From assembly GCA_937960645.1 (NCBI GenBank), contig CALGPJ010000011.1:1-64000 (forward strand): DNA of 64,000 bases, given 5' to 3'. Source of the stretch: an uncultured Spirochaetia bacterium (GTDB lineage: Bacteria > Spirochaetota > Spirochaetia > JABEVK01). The notes under the pieces are model-generated. The model was not told the DNA's origin. It saw only the letters and a program-made list of their open reading frames with translations, and ran no database searches. Both the position numbers and the translations under genes were made by a program. Positions 32,223 through 41,386 of the stretch are shown here, piece by piece. Each line of letters starts with the position of its first letter. Positions within the stretch are counted from its first letter, which is position 1.

Positions 32223-34808
32223 CTAGGCGTGTTTTTTTACCTCCCAAACCAGCTCGTTGCCGTGGGCATCCAACACCACCCTATCCTCGTCCTCGACCTC
32301 GCCTGCAAGGATTTTGGAAGCAAGCGGGTTCTGGACCAGGTTCTGGATCGTGCGCTTCAGGGGCCGGGCGCCAAAGGCCGGGTCGTAGCCTTTTTCGGCC
32401 AGGAGCTCGCGCGCCCTGGGCAGCACCTCCAGCCGGACCTTGCGCTCCTCCAGCCGCTCCTGGATGCGCCGGATCTGCAGGTCCACGATGGCGTGAATCT
32501 GCTCCTTGCCCAGCTTGCGGAAGAGGATGGTCTCGTCGATCCGGTTGAGGAACTCGGGCCGGAAATAGTTGCGCAGCAGGCCCTGTACCTTGTCCCAGAC
32601 CTTGCGGGGATCATCCGCCTCCAACAGGAGGTCGGATCCGATGTTGCTGGTCATGATGATGATGGCCTGCTTGAAGTCCACCAGCCGCCCCTGGCCGTCG
32701 GTCAGCCGCCCGTCGTCCATCATCTGCAACAGCACGTTGAACACGTCGGGGTGGGCCTTTTCCACCTCATCGAACAGGATCACGCTGTAGGGCCGGCGGC
32801 GGACAGCCTCGGTGAGCTGGCCACCCTCGTCGTAGCCCACGTACCCGGGCGGCGCCCCGATCAGGCGGCTCACCGAGTGCTTCTCCATGTACTCGCTCAT
32901 GTCGATGCGCTTCAGGGCCTTTTCGTCGTTGAACAGGAACTCGGCCAGGGTCTTGGCGAGCTCGGTCTTACCCACACCGGTCGGCCCCAAGAACAAAAAC
33001 ACGCCCTGAGGCCGGTTGGGATCGCCGAGGCCGGCCTTGTTGCGGCGGATGGCCTCGCTGACCGCGCGCAGGGCCTCTTCCTGCCCCACCACCCGCTGCC
33101 GCAGCACGTCTTCCAGCCGCAGCAGTTTTTGTTTCTCGCTGGAGAGCATCTTCGCAACGGGGATGCCCGTCCAAAGGCTCACCACCTGGGCAATGTCCTC
33201 TTCACCGACTTCCTCCCGCAGGAGGCTCTTTTCCTCCTGCATCTTTTTGAGTTCCTGGCTTTTGACTTCGAGTTGCCGCCTCAGGTCGGGGATGACACCG
33301 TGCATGTACTCGGCCACCTTGGAGAGGTTGCCCTGCCGCTCAAAGGCGGCCTGCTGGAGCTTGGCGTCCTCGATGTCGCTTTTGATCTTGCGGATCTCTT
33401 CGATCACCTTTTTCTCGGCCTGCCACTGGGCGGCCATCGCATCGCGTTTTCCTTTGACTTCCTGGATCTCTTTTTCGATATTCGCCAAGCGCTCGCGGCT
33501 GGCTGGATCCTCCTCGCGTGCGAGGGCCTGCTTCTCGATGTTGAGGTGCAGGAGGCGCCGCTCGATTCGGTCCAGCTCGGCGGGTTGACTCTCGATCTCC
33601 ATCTTGAGCCGGCTGGCGGCCTCGTCTACCAGATCGATGGCCTTGTCGGGCAGGAATCGGCTGGTGATGTAGCGGTCCGAAAGGGTGGCCGCGGCGATCA
33701 GTGCCTCGTCCCGGATACGCACCCCATGGTGGATTTCGTAGCGTTCCTTGATGCCGCGCAGGATGGAGATGGTGTCCTCCACGGAGGGTTCACCCACGTA
33801 AACCGGTTGGAAACGCCGTTCGAAGGCCGCGTCCTTCTCGATGTGTTTGCGGTACTCGTCGAGGGTCGTCGCCCCAATGGTCCGAAGCTCGCCGCGGGCC
33901 AGGGCGGGCTTGAGCAGGTTGCTGGCGTCCATGGCGCCCTCGGCCGCCCCGGCACCCATGATGGTGTGCAGCTCGTCGATAAACAGCACGATCTTGCCTT
34001 CGCTGGCGGACACCTCGTTGATTACGGCCTTCAACCGATCTTCAAATTCGCCGCGGTACTTGGTGCCCGCAAGCAGGGCCCCCAGGTCGAGCGCGAGCAC
34101 CCTCTTGTCTCGCAGGCTCTCGGGCACGTCCCCCTTGCCGATACGGATGGCCAGGCCCTCCACGATGGCGGTTTTTCCTACCCCGGGTTCCCCGATCAAT
34201 ACGGGGTTGTTCTTGGTCTTGCGGGACAACACCTGGATCACCCGGCGGATTTCCTCGTCGCGGCCCACCACCGGTTCGAGCTTGTCCTTGGCCGCCAGGG
34301 ACGTCAAATCGCGGCAGTACTTTTCGAGGACCTTGTACTTCCCCTCGGCGGCCGGATCGGTCACCCGCTGGCTGCCGCGGACATTTTTCAGGGCGCTGAG
34401 CAGGCGGTCACGATTCGCCCCCTGAGCCCGCAGAAGATCGCCCACCGGCAGATCGCTTTCCGCCATGGCGATCAGGACGTGCTCCACCGCGGTGAATTCG
34501 TCCTTCATTTTCTCGGCGGCCAGTTCGGCCTTCGCCAGAATCCTGGCCAGGGCGGGATCGAGGCTGAGCTGGGCCCCGCTACCGGTAACACGGGGCAGGC
34601 TGTCGAGCCTGTCCCGGACGCGGCGCGCCAGGGTGTCCACATCGACACCCACCTGCTGGAGCAAGGGGCGGGCCAGGCTGTCCTCCTGCGCGAGCATAGT
34701 GGCCAGGACATGTTCGGGGGCAATGGTTGGATGATCGTACTTCATGGCCAGGGCCTGCGCCCCCTGCAGGGCCTCCTGGACCTTCAAGGTCATTTTGTCG
34801 TAGTTCAT
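32223..34808 (-). CDS. clpB: Disaggregase chaperone ClpB
   Basis: ClpB/Hsp104, 861 residues, rescues aggregated protein with DnaK. The order is: Clp N-domain (1-145), first AAA+ with Walker A GEPGVGKT (206-213), middle coiled-coil domain (about 400-530), which distinguishes ClpB from ClpA/ClpC, and second AAA+ with GPTGVGKT near 605. The pore loop [11 protein letters not shown] and the sensor blocks are present. No CIRCE element was found upstream. The message appears leaderless. Confidence 0.97.
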   Translation of the reverse strand: MNYDKMTLKVQEALQGAQALAMKYDHPTIAPEHVLATMLAQEDSLARPLLQQVGVDVDTLARRVRDRLDSLPRVTGSGAQLSLDPALARILAKAELAAEKMKDEFTAVEHVLIAMAESDLPVGDLLRAQGANRDRLLSALKNVRGSQRVTDPAAEGKYKVLEKYCRDLTSLAAKDKLEPVVGRDEEIRRVIQVLSRKTKNNPVLIGEPGVGKTAIVEGLAIRIGKGDVPESLRDKRVLALDLGALLAGTKYRGEFEDRLKAVINEVSASEGKIVLFIDELHTIMGAGAAEGAMDASNLLKPALARGELRTIGATTLDEYRKHIEKDAAFERRFQPVYVGEPSVEDTISILRGIKERYEIHHGVRIRDEALIAAATLSDRYITSRFLPDKAIDLVDEAASRLKMEIESQPAELDRIERRLLHLNIEKQALAREEDPASRERLANIEKEIQEVKGKRDAMAAQWQAEKKVIEEIRKIKSDIEDAKLQQAAFERQGNLSKVAEYMHGVIPDLRRQLEVKSQELKKMQEEKSLLREEVGEEDIAQVVSLWTGIPVAKMLSSEKQKLLRLEDVLRQRVVGQEEALRAVSEAIRRNKAGLGDPNRPQGVFLFLGPTGVGKTELAKTLAEFLFNDEKALKRIDMSEYMEKHSVSRLIGAPPGYVGYDEGGQLTEAVRRRPYSVILFDEVEKAHPDVFNVLLQMMDDGRLTDGQGRLVDFKQAIIIMTSNIGSDLLLEADDPRKVWDKVQGLLRNYFRPEFLNRIDETILFRKLGKEQIHAIVDLQIRRIQERLEERKVRLEVLPRARELLAEKGYDPAFGARPLKRTIQNLVQNPLASKILAGEVEDEDRVVLDAHGNELVWEVKKHA

Positions 34809-34814
34809 GTTTCA

Positions 34815-34843
34815 ATAATAATAAAAATCGTCTAAAGCGTCAA
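34815..34843 (-). promoter_or_regulatory. Promoter of clpB, leaderless type
   Basis: TTGACG (34843-34838), a 17-nt spacer and TATTAT (34820-34815), with 6 nt (TGAAAC) before the ATG at 34808. The run of TATTATTATT allows neighbouring registers. An AGTGT-N9-ACACT repeat lies just upstream (about 34852-34870) and could be an operator. Confidence 0.75.
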
Positions 34844-34871
34844 ATTGACTCAGTGTATCTTTATGACACTA

Positions 34872-36002
34872 TCAGGGATGGATCCCGCCATGGACACCGA
34901 TCTGGTTGATCACTTCCGCCATGTTATCGAGGGGGACTACCATCTCCAGGTTACCGTGCTCCTCGGCCACACGCGGCATACCGTAAACAACCGAACTCTC
35001 CGCGTCCTGTCCGATGGTAAGCCCGCCGGCGCGCCGGACCTCGCCGATCTCGTCGCTGCCGTCCTTGCCCATGCCGGTCATGATGATGGCGCATAAGTGT
35101 TCGCCCCAGACCTTGAGCGCGCTGTGGTAAAGGACGCCGACGCTCGGGCGGTGGCCATTCACCAGGGGGCTCTGGTGGATGTGCGCGACAACCCCCAATG
35201 GCCGTCGGTCCACCTCCAGGTGGTAATCGCCGGGGGCCAGGAGGATTCTCCCCGGTCGGACCAGGTCCCCGTCCTGCGCCTCCTTAACCTCGAGCGGACA
35301 CACCCGGCTCAGGCTGCGCGCAAACTCGGTGGTGAATCCCGGCGGCATGTGCTGAACCACCAGGATGGGGAGCTTGATGTCGGCCTTCAAACCCGCAAAA
35401 ACCTGACGCAGCGCGTTGGGACCGCCGGTGCTGATGCCGATCACGATGGCCTGCAAGTCGACGTAGGTTTTGATGGGCTTGAGCCGGACCTGGGGCAGGA
35501 CCCTGGCGGGTTCTTGAGGAGCGACCTCGACTGTCGGTATTTCGGTAGTGTAGTGAATGCGTTGTTGTTCAACCCGCCCCAGCTTTTTCAGCTCCTTGTA
35601 GCGCCCCCCGTAGGCAAAAATCAGGCCGCGCAGTTGTTCGGCGATGGCGGTGATGTCCTCGCCGGGTCCGCCGGAGGGTTTGAGGATGAAGTCTGCCGCT
35701 CCCAGGGACAGAGCCTCCATGGTGATGGCCGCCCCCTGGCGGGCGATGGAACTCAGGATGATGACCGGCACCTCGATGTTGAGCTCCCGTCGCTTTTTGA
35801 GGAATTCGATGCCGTTCATCTCCGGCATCTCCAGATCCAGGATGATGACATCGGGATGTGCGGTTTCCAGCTTCTTCAGAGCAAACAGGCCGTTGATCGC
35901 CTTGGTCTCGACGACAAGGTTGGGGGTATCCTCGACAATGCGACCGATCACGTTGCGCATCAGTGCGCTGTCGTCAACAATCATCACGGAAATGGGATCC
36001 AC
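34872..36002 (-). CDS. cheB: Chemotaxis response regulator/methylesterase CheB
   Basis: 376 residues from GTG at 36002 with GGAGG a few nt upstream. The N-terminal REC domain has D10, D11, phospho-acceptor D56 and K108. A linker of about 60 residues leads to the CheB methylesterase/deamidase domain with the catalytic triad S191 (GISTGG), H218 (QHMPPGF) and D314 (MTGMGKDGSD). It demethylates chemoreceptors for adaptation. It lies 10 nt after cheR in a two-gene operon. No receptor, cheA or flagellar gene is adjacent. Confidence 0.95.
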   Translation of the reverse strand: MDPISVMIVDDSALMRNVIGRIVEDTPNLVVETKAINGLFALKKLETAHPDVIILDLEMPEMNGIEFLKKRRELNIEVPVIILSSIARQGAAITMEALSLGAADFILKPSGGPGEDITAIAEQLRGLIFAYGGRYKELKKLGRVEQQRIHYTTEIPTVEVAPQEPARVLPQVRLKPIKTYVDLQAIVIGISTGGPNALRQVFAGLKADIKLPILVVQHMPPGFTTEFARSLSRVCPLEVKEAQDGDLVRPGRILLAPGDYHLEVDRRPLGVVAHIHQSPLVNGHRPSVGVLYHSALKVWGEHLCAIIMTGMGKDGSDEIGEVRRAGGLTIGQDAESSVVYGMPRVAEEHGNLEMVVPLDNMAEVINQIGVHGGIHP

Positions 36003-36012
36003 GGCTCCTCCT

Positions 36013-36831
36013 TCAGTCCAAAAATTTTGTGTACATCACGGCCGATTCGGTTTTCATAAACTTGAAGCGGGTGTCCAGCCCAAACAGGCTTTCGGAATGT
36101 CCGATAAAAAGATAACTATGATTGCTCATGGAATTCCAAAATCGATCGATCACGTTCTTTTGAGCGGGCGCATCGAAATAGATCAGGACATTTCGGCAGA
36201 AAACCACGTCCACGTCCCTGAGGCCACTGTCGAACTTGAGATTGTGATAGTCGAAGGCGATCTTTGACTTGAGCGTGTCCCTGACCTGGTAGCCGTCCCC
36301 TACCTTGTCGAAAAAGCGCTCGATGTCCTGGGGCGGGACCCCCTCCATCTTCATTTCGGTATAAAAGCCCTGGCTGGCAAACATGAGGCTCTTGAGGCTC
36401 AGGTCCGACGCGGTGATCTTGTATTCAAAGCCCGGCGGCAGGTTCTTTTCCATCACCATGGCCATGGTATAGGGCTCCTCCCCAGTGGAACAGCCCGCAC
36501 TCCAAAGACTGATTTTCGTTTTGCCCTTTTTTCGGTTCCGATCCACCAGATCCGGGATGACCACTTCGGCCAGGGCATCGAATTGCCCCTGATTCCGATA
36601 GAAACGGGTAAGGTTGGTCGTGACGCTGTCCAAAAAATCTTTGAGTTCCTGCGGGCTTTTCCGGAGAAGTTCCAGGTAGTCCTGGGGTTTGTCCAATTTG
36701 ACGAGCCGCAGACGTTCCCGCAGGCGGCTTTCCAGGATGGGCCGGTTGGCCTCGGTGAAATGGATCCCGCTCTGATCGTACACCAGATTACGAAAATCGG
36801 TAAAAAGCTGATCGGTCAGGAGGGTTTCCAT
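36013..36831 (-). CDS. cheR: Chemotaxis protein methyltransferase CheR
   Basis: 272 residues. An N-terminal helical domain recognises receptors. The SAM-binding domain contains LWSAGCSTGEEPYTMAM, VFCRNVLIYFD and a late FIGHSESL block, all standard for CheR. It methylates receptor glutamates and is paired with cheB. AGGA lies a few nt before the ATG, but the promoter -10 is only 10 nt upstream, so the leader is very short. Confidence 0.96.
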   Translation of the reverse strand: METLLTDQLFTDFRNLVYDQSGIHFTEANRPILESRLRERLRLVKLDKPQDYLELLRKSPQELKDFLDSVTTNLTRFYRNQGQFDALAEVVIPDLVDRNRKKGKTKISLWSAGCSTGEEPYTMAMVMEKNLPPGFEYKITASDLSLKSLMFASQGFYTEMKMEGVPPQDIERFFDKVGDGYQVRDTLKSKIAFDYHNLKFDSGLRDVDVVFCRNVLIYFDAPAQKNVIDRFWNSMSNHSYLFIGHSESLFGLDTRFKFMKTESAVMYTKFLD

Positions 36832-36841
36832 GTTCCTGACA

Positions 36842-36871
36842 ATAATAAATGATAAATCCTGTTTTTGTCAG
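36842..36871 (-). promoter_or_regulatory. Promoter of cheR-cheB
   Basis: CTGACA (36871-36866), an 18-nt spacer and TATTAT (36847-36842), then 10 nt to the ATG, giving a predicted leader of about 4 nt. Confidence 0.55.
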
Positions 36872-36933
36872 CAGCATCCCCGACCTTTTCCAAAATCCCA
36901 CAACAGGGTAATCTGGTTACAAAAGGAGCGCCG

Positions 36934-37740
36934 ATGCACTGGATACAAGCGGCCCTATTAGGCCTGGTCGAAGGCGTGACGGAGTTTCTCCCCATCAGTT
37001 CCACCGGCCACCTCATCGTGGTCTCGCGGTGGTTGGGTCAGGAGTCCGCCTTCACCGACATGTTCAACATCGTGATCCAGTTCGGAGCGATGCTGTCCCT
37101 GCCCTTTCTCTTCGGCAGGCGCCTGCTGACCCTGGACGGACAGGTCAGCCTGAGGGGGCTCTGGGGACTTTGGTCCCGAGTGGCCCTGGCAATCGCCCCT
37201 GCCCTTGTCCTGGGTCTGATCCTGGCCGACCCGATCCAGGCTTATCTTTTCCATCCCTATCCCGTAGCCCTGGCCCTCGCGGCTGGCGGCCTGGGCTTGA
37301 TCCTGCTGGACCGCAGGGAATCCCAGACTGGCTGGGACTGGTCCGGACTGGATTACCGGCGGGCCCTGCTCATCGGGCTTTTCCAGTGCCTGGCCCTGTG
37401 GCCGGGAGTCAGCCGCAGCGCCGCCACTATCCTGGGCGCCCTCCTTCTGGGCGCCCATCGTAAGACAGCCGCCGAGTTTTCGTTTTTCATGGCCTTCCCG
37501 GTTTTGGGCCTGGCCTCCGCCTACAGCCTTTTCAAGTTTCTCCGTCACCCGGAGGCATCCGCCGCCATTGGGGCCGGGGATTGGATCGCCCTGGGCATCG
37601 GTTTTCTCGTCAGCGGATTGGTGGCCTTTGCCGCCTCGAAGTGGTTTTTGGGCTTCATTTCTCAAAGAAACTTCCAGCCCTTCGGTTTCTACCGCCTGGG
37701 GCTGGCGGTACTGGTGGCGGCGCTGACGTTTTTTGGCTAG
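36934..37740 (+). CDS. uppP: Undecaprenyl-diphosphate phosphatase
   Basis: UppP/BacA, 268 residues from MHWIQAALLGLVEG, with AAGGAG 5 nt before the ATG. An in-frame ATG at 36865 lies in the cheR promoter region and is rejected. It recycles the lipid carrier for peptidoglycan and O-antigen synthesis in the cytoplasmic membrane. Catalytic motifs EGVTEFLPISSTGHL and PGVSRSAATILGALLLG are intact, with about eight membrane helices. Its stop is followed immediately by an amylase remnant. Confidence 0.96.
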   Translation: MHWIQAALLGLVEGVTEFLPISSTGHLIVVSRWLGQESAFTDMFNIVIQFGAMLSLPFLFGRRLLTLDGQVSLRGLWGLWSRVALAIAPALVLGLILADPIQAYLFHPYPVALALAAGGLGLILLDRRESQTGWDWSGLDYRRALLIGLFQCLALWPGVSRSAATILGALLLGAHRKTAAEFSFFMAFPVLGLASAYSLFKFLRHPEASAAIGAGDWIALGIGFLVSGLVAFAASKWFLGFISQRNFQPFGFYRLGLAVLVAALTFFG

Positions 37741-38198
37741 GTGGATCGCGGGCGCTCCACCAGCTGGGCTATCGCCGAAACACCGGCTCCCCTGAGTCCA
37801 AGATCCGTGCGCGCTTCCTTCTGGCTGTGGCCCTGCAATACCTTCTTCCCGGCGCTCCCACCGTGTACTACGGTGATGAAGTGGGGATGACGGGGGGCGA
37901 AGACCCCATGAACCGCGGTCCCTTCCCCTGGCCCGATACCGGTGCCAACTGGGGCGACTGGTCCCTGCTTCAGGAGTTCCAGAACCTCGCCCGCATCCGA
38001 CGGGAACGATCTGCCGCGCTGGTGATGGGGTCCGTACACTTTCTGGACACGCCCGGTCTGCTCACCTTTATCCGACGCTCGGAGGATGGGAAACAGGTCA
38101 TCGTCTGTATCAACAATTCAGAGACGGAAAAAGAGCTGCGGATCGCACAACTGTCCCGGCCGGAGCCGATTGCCCCGCTGGCTTACCGACTGTTTTGA
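37741..38198 (+). pseudogene. C-terminal remnant of an alpha-amylase family (GH13) enzyme
   Basis: From about 37800 one frame reads FLLAVALQYLLPGAPTVYYG, then DEVGMTGGEDPMNRGPFPWP, NLARIRRERSA and a C-terminal beta domain ending LAYRLF. This is the last part of the catalytic barrel and domain C of a neopullulanase or amylase-type GH13. The catalytic Asp and Glu regions and the whole N-terminal two-thirds are missing, and there is no start codon or ribosome-binding site. The open frame runs back into uppP in another frame. I read it as the stump left by a deletion that joined uppP to the 3' end of the amylase gene. Confidence 0.75.
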
Positions 38199-38199
38199 T

Positions 38200-38241
38200 T
38201 TGTTGCATTCCCGTGATTTGAGTATCTTTCTCGTGCAACAA
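38200..38241 (+). promoter_or_regulatory. Promoter and inverted repeat before the VIT-family gene
   Basis: TTGTTG (38200-38205), a 17-nt spacer and TATCTT (38223-38228). A perfect 8-bp inverted repeat TTGTTGCA (38200-38207) and TGCAACAA (38234-38241) brackets it, covering the -35 box and the predicted start point. This arrangement suits a repressor site, possibly metal-responsive, but matches no operator I know. Confidence 0.45.
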
Positions 38242-38251
38242 TGGAGGAGTA

Positions 38252-39037
38252 ATGCTCACCCGTAACCTTGACAGGGCTCGAGAGGCCTGGAAATCGAAAG
38301 ACAGCCAGCTTTCCGCCCAAGCGCATTTAGGCGGCGGTCCCAAAGAGGGGCACAAAAGTGCCGGTAACTCGATCAAAAGCGCCGTATACGGCGGACTGGA
38401 CGGTATCATTACAACCTTTGCAGTGGTCGCCGGGGTCGCCGGAGCCGAGCTGAGCGCCGGAATTGCCCTGATTCTGGGATTCGCCAACCTTTTAGCGGAT
38501 GGGCTGTCCATGGCCATCGGCGACTTTTTGAGCACCCGCAGCGAAAAAGAGTTTCAGCGCACCGAACGCAGACGGGAAGAGTGGGAGGTCGACAACTGCC
38601 CCGAGGGAGAAAAGCTGGAACTGATCGAGCTTTACGAAGGCAAGGGGCTGTCCCGAGAGGACGCCACCCAGGTCGTGAATATTTTGGCCAAAGACAAGAA
38701 GGTCTGGGTGGACATAATGATGGTCGAGGAGCTGGGCATCCTCGAAGACGACGAACCTCCGCTCAAGAGCGCGCTGGTGACCTTCTTCAGCTTTGTCGCC
38801 TTCGGCCTGGTTCCCCTGCTCAGTTTCGTGGCAGCCGAATTTCTACCCGCGCTGAAGCAGCAGACTTTTCCCATTGCCGTGGGACTCACCGCGGGGACAC
38901 TCTTTTTACTGGGTTCGCTCAAAACCCGTTTTACCGACATCGCTTGGTGGAAAAGCGGCCTGGAGATGCTCCTGGTAGGCGGTCTGGCGGCTGCGGCCTC
39001 GTTTTTTATCGGAATAGCGTTAAAAGGTTTGGCGTAA
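38252..39037 (+). CDS. VIT/CCC1-family metal transporter
   Basis: 261 residues, GGAGGAG directly before the ATG. The order is: a 45-residue soluble N-terminus, membrane helices 1 and 2 with SAVYGGLDGIITTFAVVAGV and GFANLLADGLSMAIGDFLS, a charged cytoplasmic metal-binding region of about 90 residues rich in Glu, then three further helices. VIT1/CCC1 proteins move Fe2+ or Mn2+ out of the cytoplasm. The inverted repeat over its promoter fits metal-dependent control, but that link is inference. Confidence 0.88.
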   Translation: MLTRNLDRAREAWKSKDSQLSAQAHLGGGPKEGHKSAGNSIKSAVYGGLDGIITTFAVVAGVAGAELSAGIALILGFANLLADGLSMAIGDFLSTRSEKEFQRTERRREEWEVDNCPEGEKLELIELYEGKGLSREDATQVVNILAKDKKVWVDIMMVEELGILEDDEPPLKSALVTFFSFVAFGLVPLLSFVAAEFLPALKQQTFPIAVGLTAGTLFLLGSLKTRFTDIAWWKSGLEMLLVGGLAAAASFFIGIALKGLA

Positions 39038-39236
39038 CCGCTAATTTATTGAAAATACAATCGTTCAAGTCAATCGATCCTCCCACTCGGCGTCATTGGG
39101 CGCTGATCGTGCATTTTATTCAACATCTATACAGAGATTGCCAAAAAATTTTTTCTAAAAATAAAGGCTAGCATCGTATTTATATGTAAAAGGAATCGTT
39201 GATTCCTGGATTCTAAATATTCAAGGAGGTGCCACT
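39038..39236 (+). promoter_or_regulatory. AT-rich leader region of the AAA+ gene
   Basis: No gene is seen in these 199 bp. There is an A6T6 tract near 39147-39158, a 7-bp hairpin AGGAATC-GTT-GATTCCT (39191-39207), and an almost perfect ribosome-binding site AAGGAGGT 6 nt before the ATG. A promoter is expected, but no convincing -35/-10 pair was found. Confidence 0.45.
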
Positions 39237-41360
39237 ATGACAAGATACAATTATCAAAAATGCGACTTGATGTCGCTCATGTTTCTCAAAATGCACTCGG
39301 TCATCAAAGCATTCAAGATCGAGGTCGCACTGACTTTGCTGAAAAAGCCCTGGAAAACTTTCCAATTGTACTACAATTTAGTCTGGAACCTCACACCCGA
39401 CAGGTTACAGAACAGGATTCTCAGCCAGTCCAAGACCGGCAATTTGATGGATGACACGAGCGCATTGAAACTTAAAGGTTTATACCGGCAAAGAAAAGAG
39501 GTTTTTGATCTCCTGAGCGCTGAGAGGGCCAAATTGCCTAACTGGATCGAATACCCTCCTTTGGTCAAACTGAAAGAAATCTATGCTTTGGACAGGTCCG
39601 AGCTTTACATGATCATGGCCTTCCTGGCAGAGAAGCACACCAATGATGAGGAAAGTTCCTTATTCGGTGAACGTAAACCCGGTTTTCTCCATTATTTTAT
39701 CAGGCATTACATGCGCCCCGGGGAGGTGGCGAAGGTTTTGTCTTCTGGAAGCAAGCTCCGGCGATATCAAATTATTACCGACGAAGATTCGGTTTTCAAT
39801 TTGGATCTCGTCGAAAGTGTTTCCGATTATCTGGCGACCAACAGAGAGGAAGATCTCTTCCGAAACATCGGCAACCCATACAACGGACCGGTTTTCGATT
39901 TGCGGACCTTCTCCATACCTGAGGAGGACACGACGATCCTTAAATCCCTCCTCGATTCCAAATCGCCCTGCCAGATCCTGTTTTACGGCGAGCCGGGAAC
40001 AGGAAAGACCAGTCTGGCCGTCTCCCTGGTATCCCATCTCAAGAAAAATGCTTACCTGATGGAGACGGGCAACTATGGCAAAAACAGTAATCGAATGTTC
40101 GCGATGGAACTGGCCGCCCTGAGGCTCAACCCAGAAAGCGATATTCTCATCATCGACGAAGCCGATTCCCTGCTCAACAACGGTCGTGACTCGCTCTTCA
40201 CCAGCCTCGAGGACGCCATCCCGAAATCCTGGCTGACATTGTGGATGGAGCAATGTCCGCTCAAGGTAATCTGGATTGTGAACATCAACCAGAAAATGCT
40301 CCCCTCCATCAAACGGCGTTTCTCGTACAGTCTCAAGTTTTACAACATGAACGAAAATCAGCGTTATGCGATGTGGAACCACATCGTCGAAAAACAACGA
40401 CTTCAAAGGTTCTTCCAGGATGAAAGCATCATCAATCAGCTCGCCAAGGTCTATCCCCTCAATTCAGGGTCGATCGACACCTGCCTCAAAACCTGGAAAT
40501 TCTACTTGAAATCTCCCGAGTCCAAGTACACATCCATGGACCATAAACTAAATTATCTGCACCGAATCATACAAAACCACCTCAAGTTAGTGGCTGGATT
40601 GAACGTCGTCACGAAAAAATCCGAGCTGTGCGACCAATATTCTCCTAAACTCATCGAAACCGATGTGAACCTGGAAGAAGTCAAAAAAACCATCAGGAGC
40701 TATTTCCTTCACCGAGACACTTCGAATACAAGACGAGAAAGTTTTAATATCCTTCTCTCTGGCCCCCCGGGTACGGGCAAAACCGAATGGGTAAAGCACC
40801 TGGCCGAGAGTCTGGGGTACGACCTGGTGGTAAAACGCGCCAGCGACATCCTGGGGATGTACGTCGGTCAAACGGAGCGTCAGATCGCTGCCATGTTCCG
40901 GGAGGCCGAGAAGAAAAATTGTATCCTGTTTATCGACGAGGCCGAAAGTCTATTTTTCAGCCGCTCGATGGCAATGCGAAGCTGGGAGATTTCGCACACC
41001 AACGAATTGCTGGCCCAGATGGAGCGGTTCAACGGTGTTTTGGTCTGTGCCACCAACTACCTCGAGCGCATGGACCACGCGGTTCTCCGAAGATTCGTAT
41101 GGAAAATTTCGTTTAAGCCCTTGACCCCGGAAAAAATGGTGAAGTTGCTCCGGCTTTACTTCTACAACTACAACCTCAGGGAAGAAGATTTTCAACAGGT
41201 GATCGACCGATTGCAAGGCCTGACCCCGGGAGACATCCGGTCAGTCTACACCCGGTTCAAATACCGCGATGATGTTAAGGGCGAGGACATCCTTGCGGCA
41301 CTGGAGCAGGAGGTGGCTTACAAGCAAACTTCCCAGCCAAAAAAGGTGGGCTTTGCGTGA
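39237..41360 (+). CDS. Tandem AAA+ ATPase of unknown function
   Basis: 707 residues. The first 200 are helical and unlike any domain I know. The first AAA+ module has Walker A GEPGTGKT (251-258), Walker B ILIIDEAD (303-310) and an arginine pair at 360-361. The second has Walker A GPPGTGKT (509-516), Walker B ILFIDEAE (563-570), a pore-type loop near GMYVGQTERQ (540-549) and arginines 618-619. Both sites look able to hydrolyse ATP. The second module resembles the classic AAA (FtsH/spastin/VCP) clade. There is no protease, membrane or substrate domain, and it stands alone. It could be an unfoldase or remodelling ATPase; the substrate is unknown. Confidence 0.85.
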   Translation: MTRYNYQKCDLMSLMFLKMHSVIKAFKIEVALTLLKKPWKTFQLYYNLVWNLTPDRLQNRILSQSKTGNLMDDTSALKLKGLYRQRKEVFDLLSAERAKLPNWIEYPPLVKLKEIYALDRSELYMIMAFLAEKHTNDEESSLFGERKPGFLHYFIRHYMRPGEVAKVLSSGSKLRRYQIITDEDSVFNLDLVESVSDYLATNREEDLFRNIGNPYNGPVFDLRTFSIPEEDTTILKSLLDSKSPCQILFYGEPGTGKTSLAVSLVSHLKKNAYLMETGNYGKNSNRMFAMELAALRLNPESDILIIDEADSLLNNGRDSLFTSLEDAIPKSWLTLWMEQCPLKVIWIVNINQKMLPSIKRRFSYSLKFYNMNENQRYAMWNHIVEKQRLQRFFQDESIINQLAKVYPLNSGSIDTCLKTWKFYLKSPESKYTSMDHKLNYLHRIIQNHLKLVAGLNVVTKKSELCDQYSPKLIETDVNLEEVKKTIRSYFLHRDTSNTRRESFNILLSGPPGTGKTEWVKHLAESLGYDLVVKRASDILGMYVGQTERQIAAMFREAEKKNCILFIDEAESLFFSRSMAMRSWEISHTNELLAQMERFNGVLVCATNYLERMDHAVLRRFVWKISFKPLTPEKMVKLLRLYFYNYNLREEDFQQVIDRLQGLTPGDIRSVYTRFKYRDDVKGEDILAALEQEVAYKQTSQPKKVGFA

Positions 41361-41386
41361 GCGGCCACGCGGGCAAGCCTGCCCAT

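Noticed and set aside
32229-34835. An 868-codon open frame on the plus strand opposite clpB
   Set aside because: It is the exact antisense of a fully conserved clpB, a GC-rich codon artefact, with no ribosome-binding site and no recognisable domains.
34850-34872. CIRCE heat-shock operator before clpB
   Set aside because: AGTGT-N9-ACACT has the right spacing but too short an arm and the wrong sequence for TTAGCACTC-N9-GAGTGCTAA.
37581-38198. A genuine 205-codon gene overlapping uppP
   Set aside because: Its first half is the shadow of uppP in another frame; only the last part has homology, to the end of GH13 enzymes.
39038-39236. A promoter with TTGCCA and ATAAAG before the AAA+ gene
   Set aside because: The -10 match is poor and other registers are equally likely, so no site was assigned.
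41366-41386. Terminator between the AAA+ and desaturase genes
   Set aside because: GGGCA-AGCC-TGCCC can pair, but the stem is 5 bp and only ATTT follows; too weak to call.
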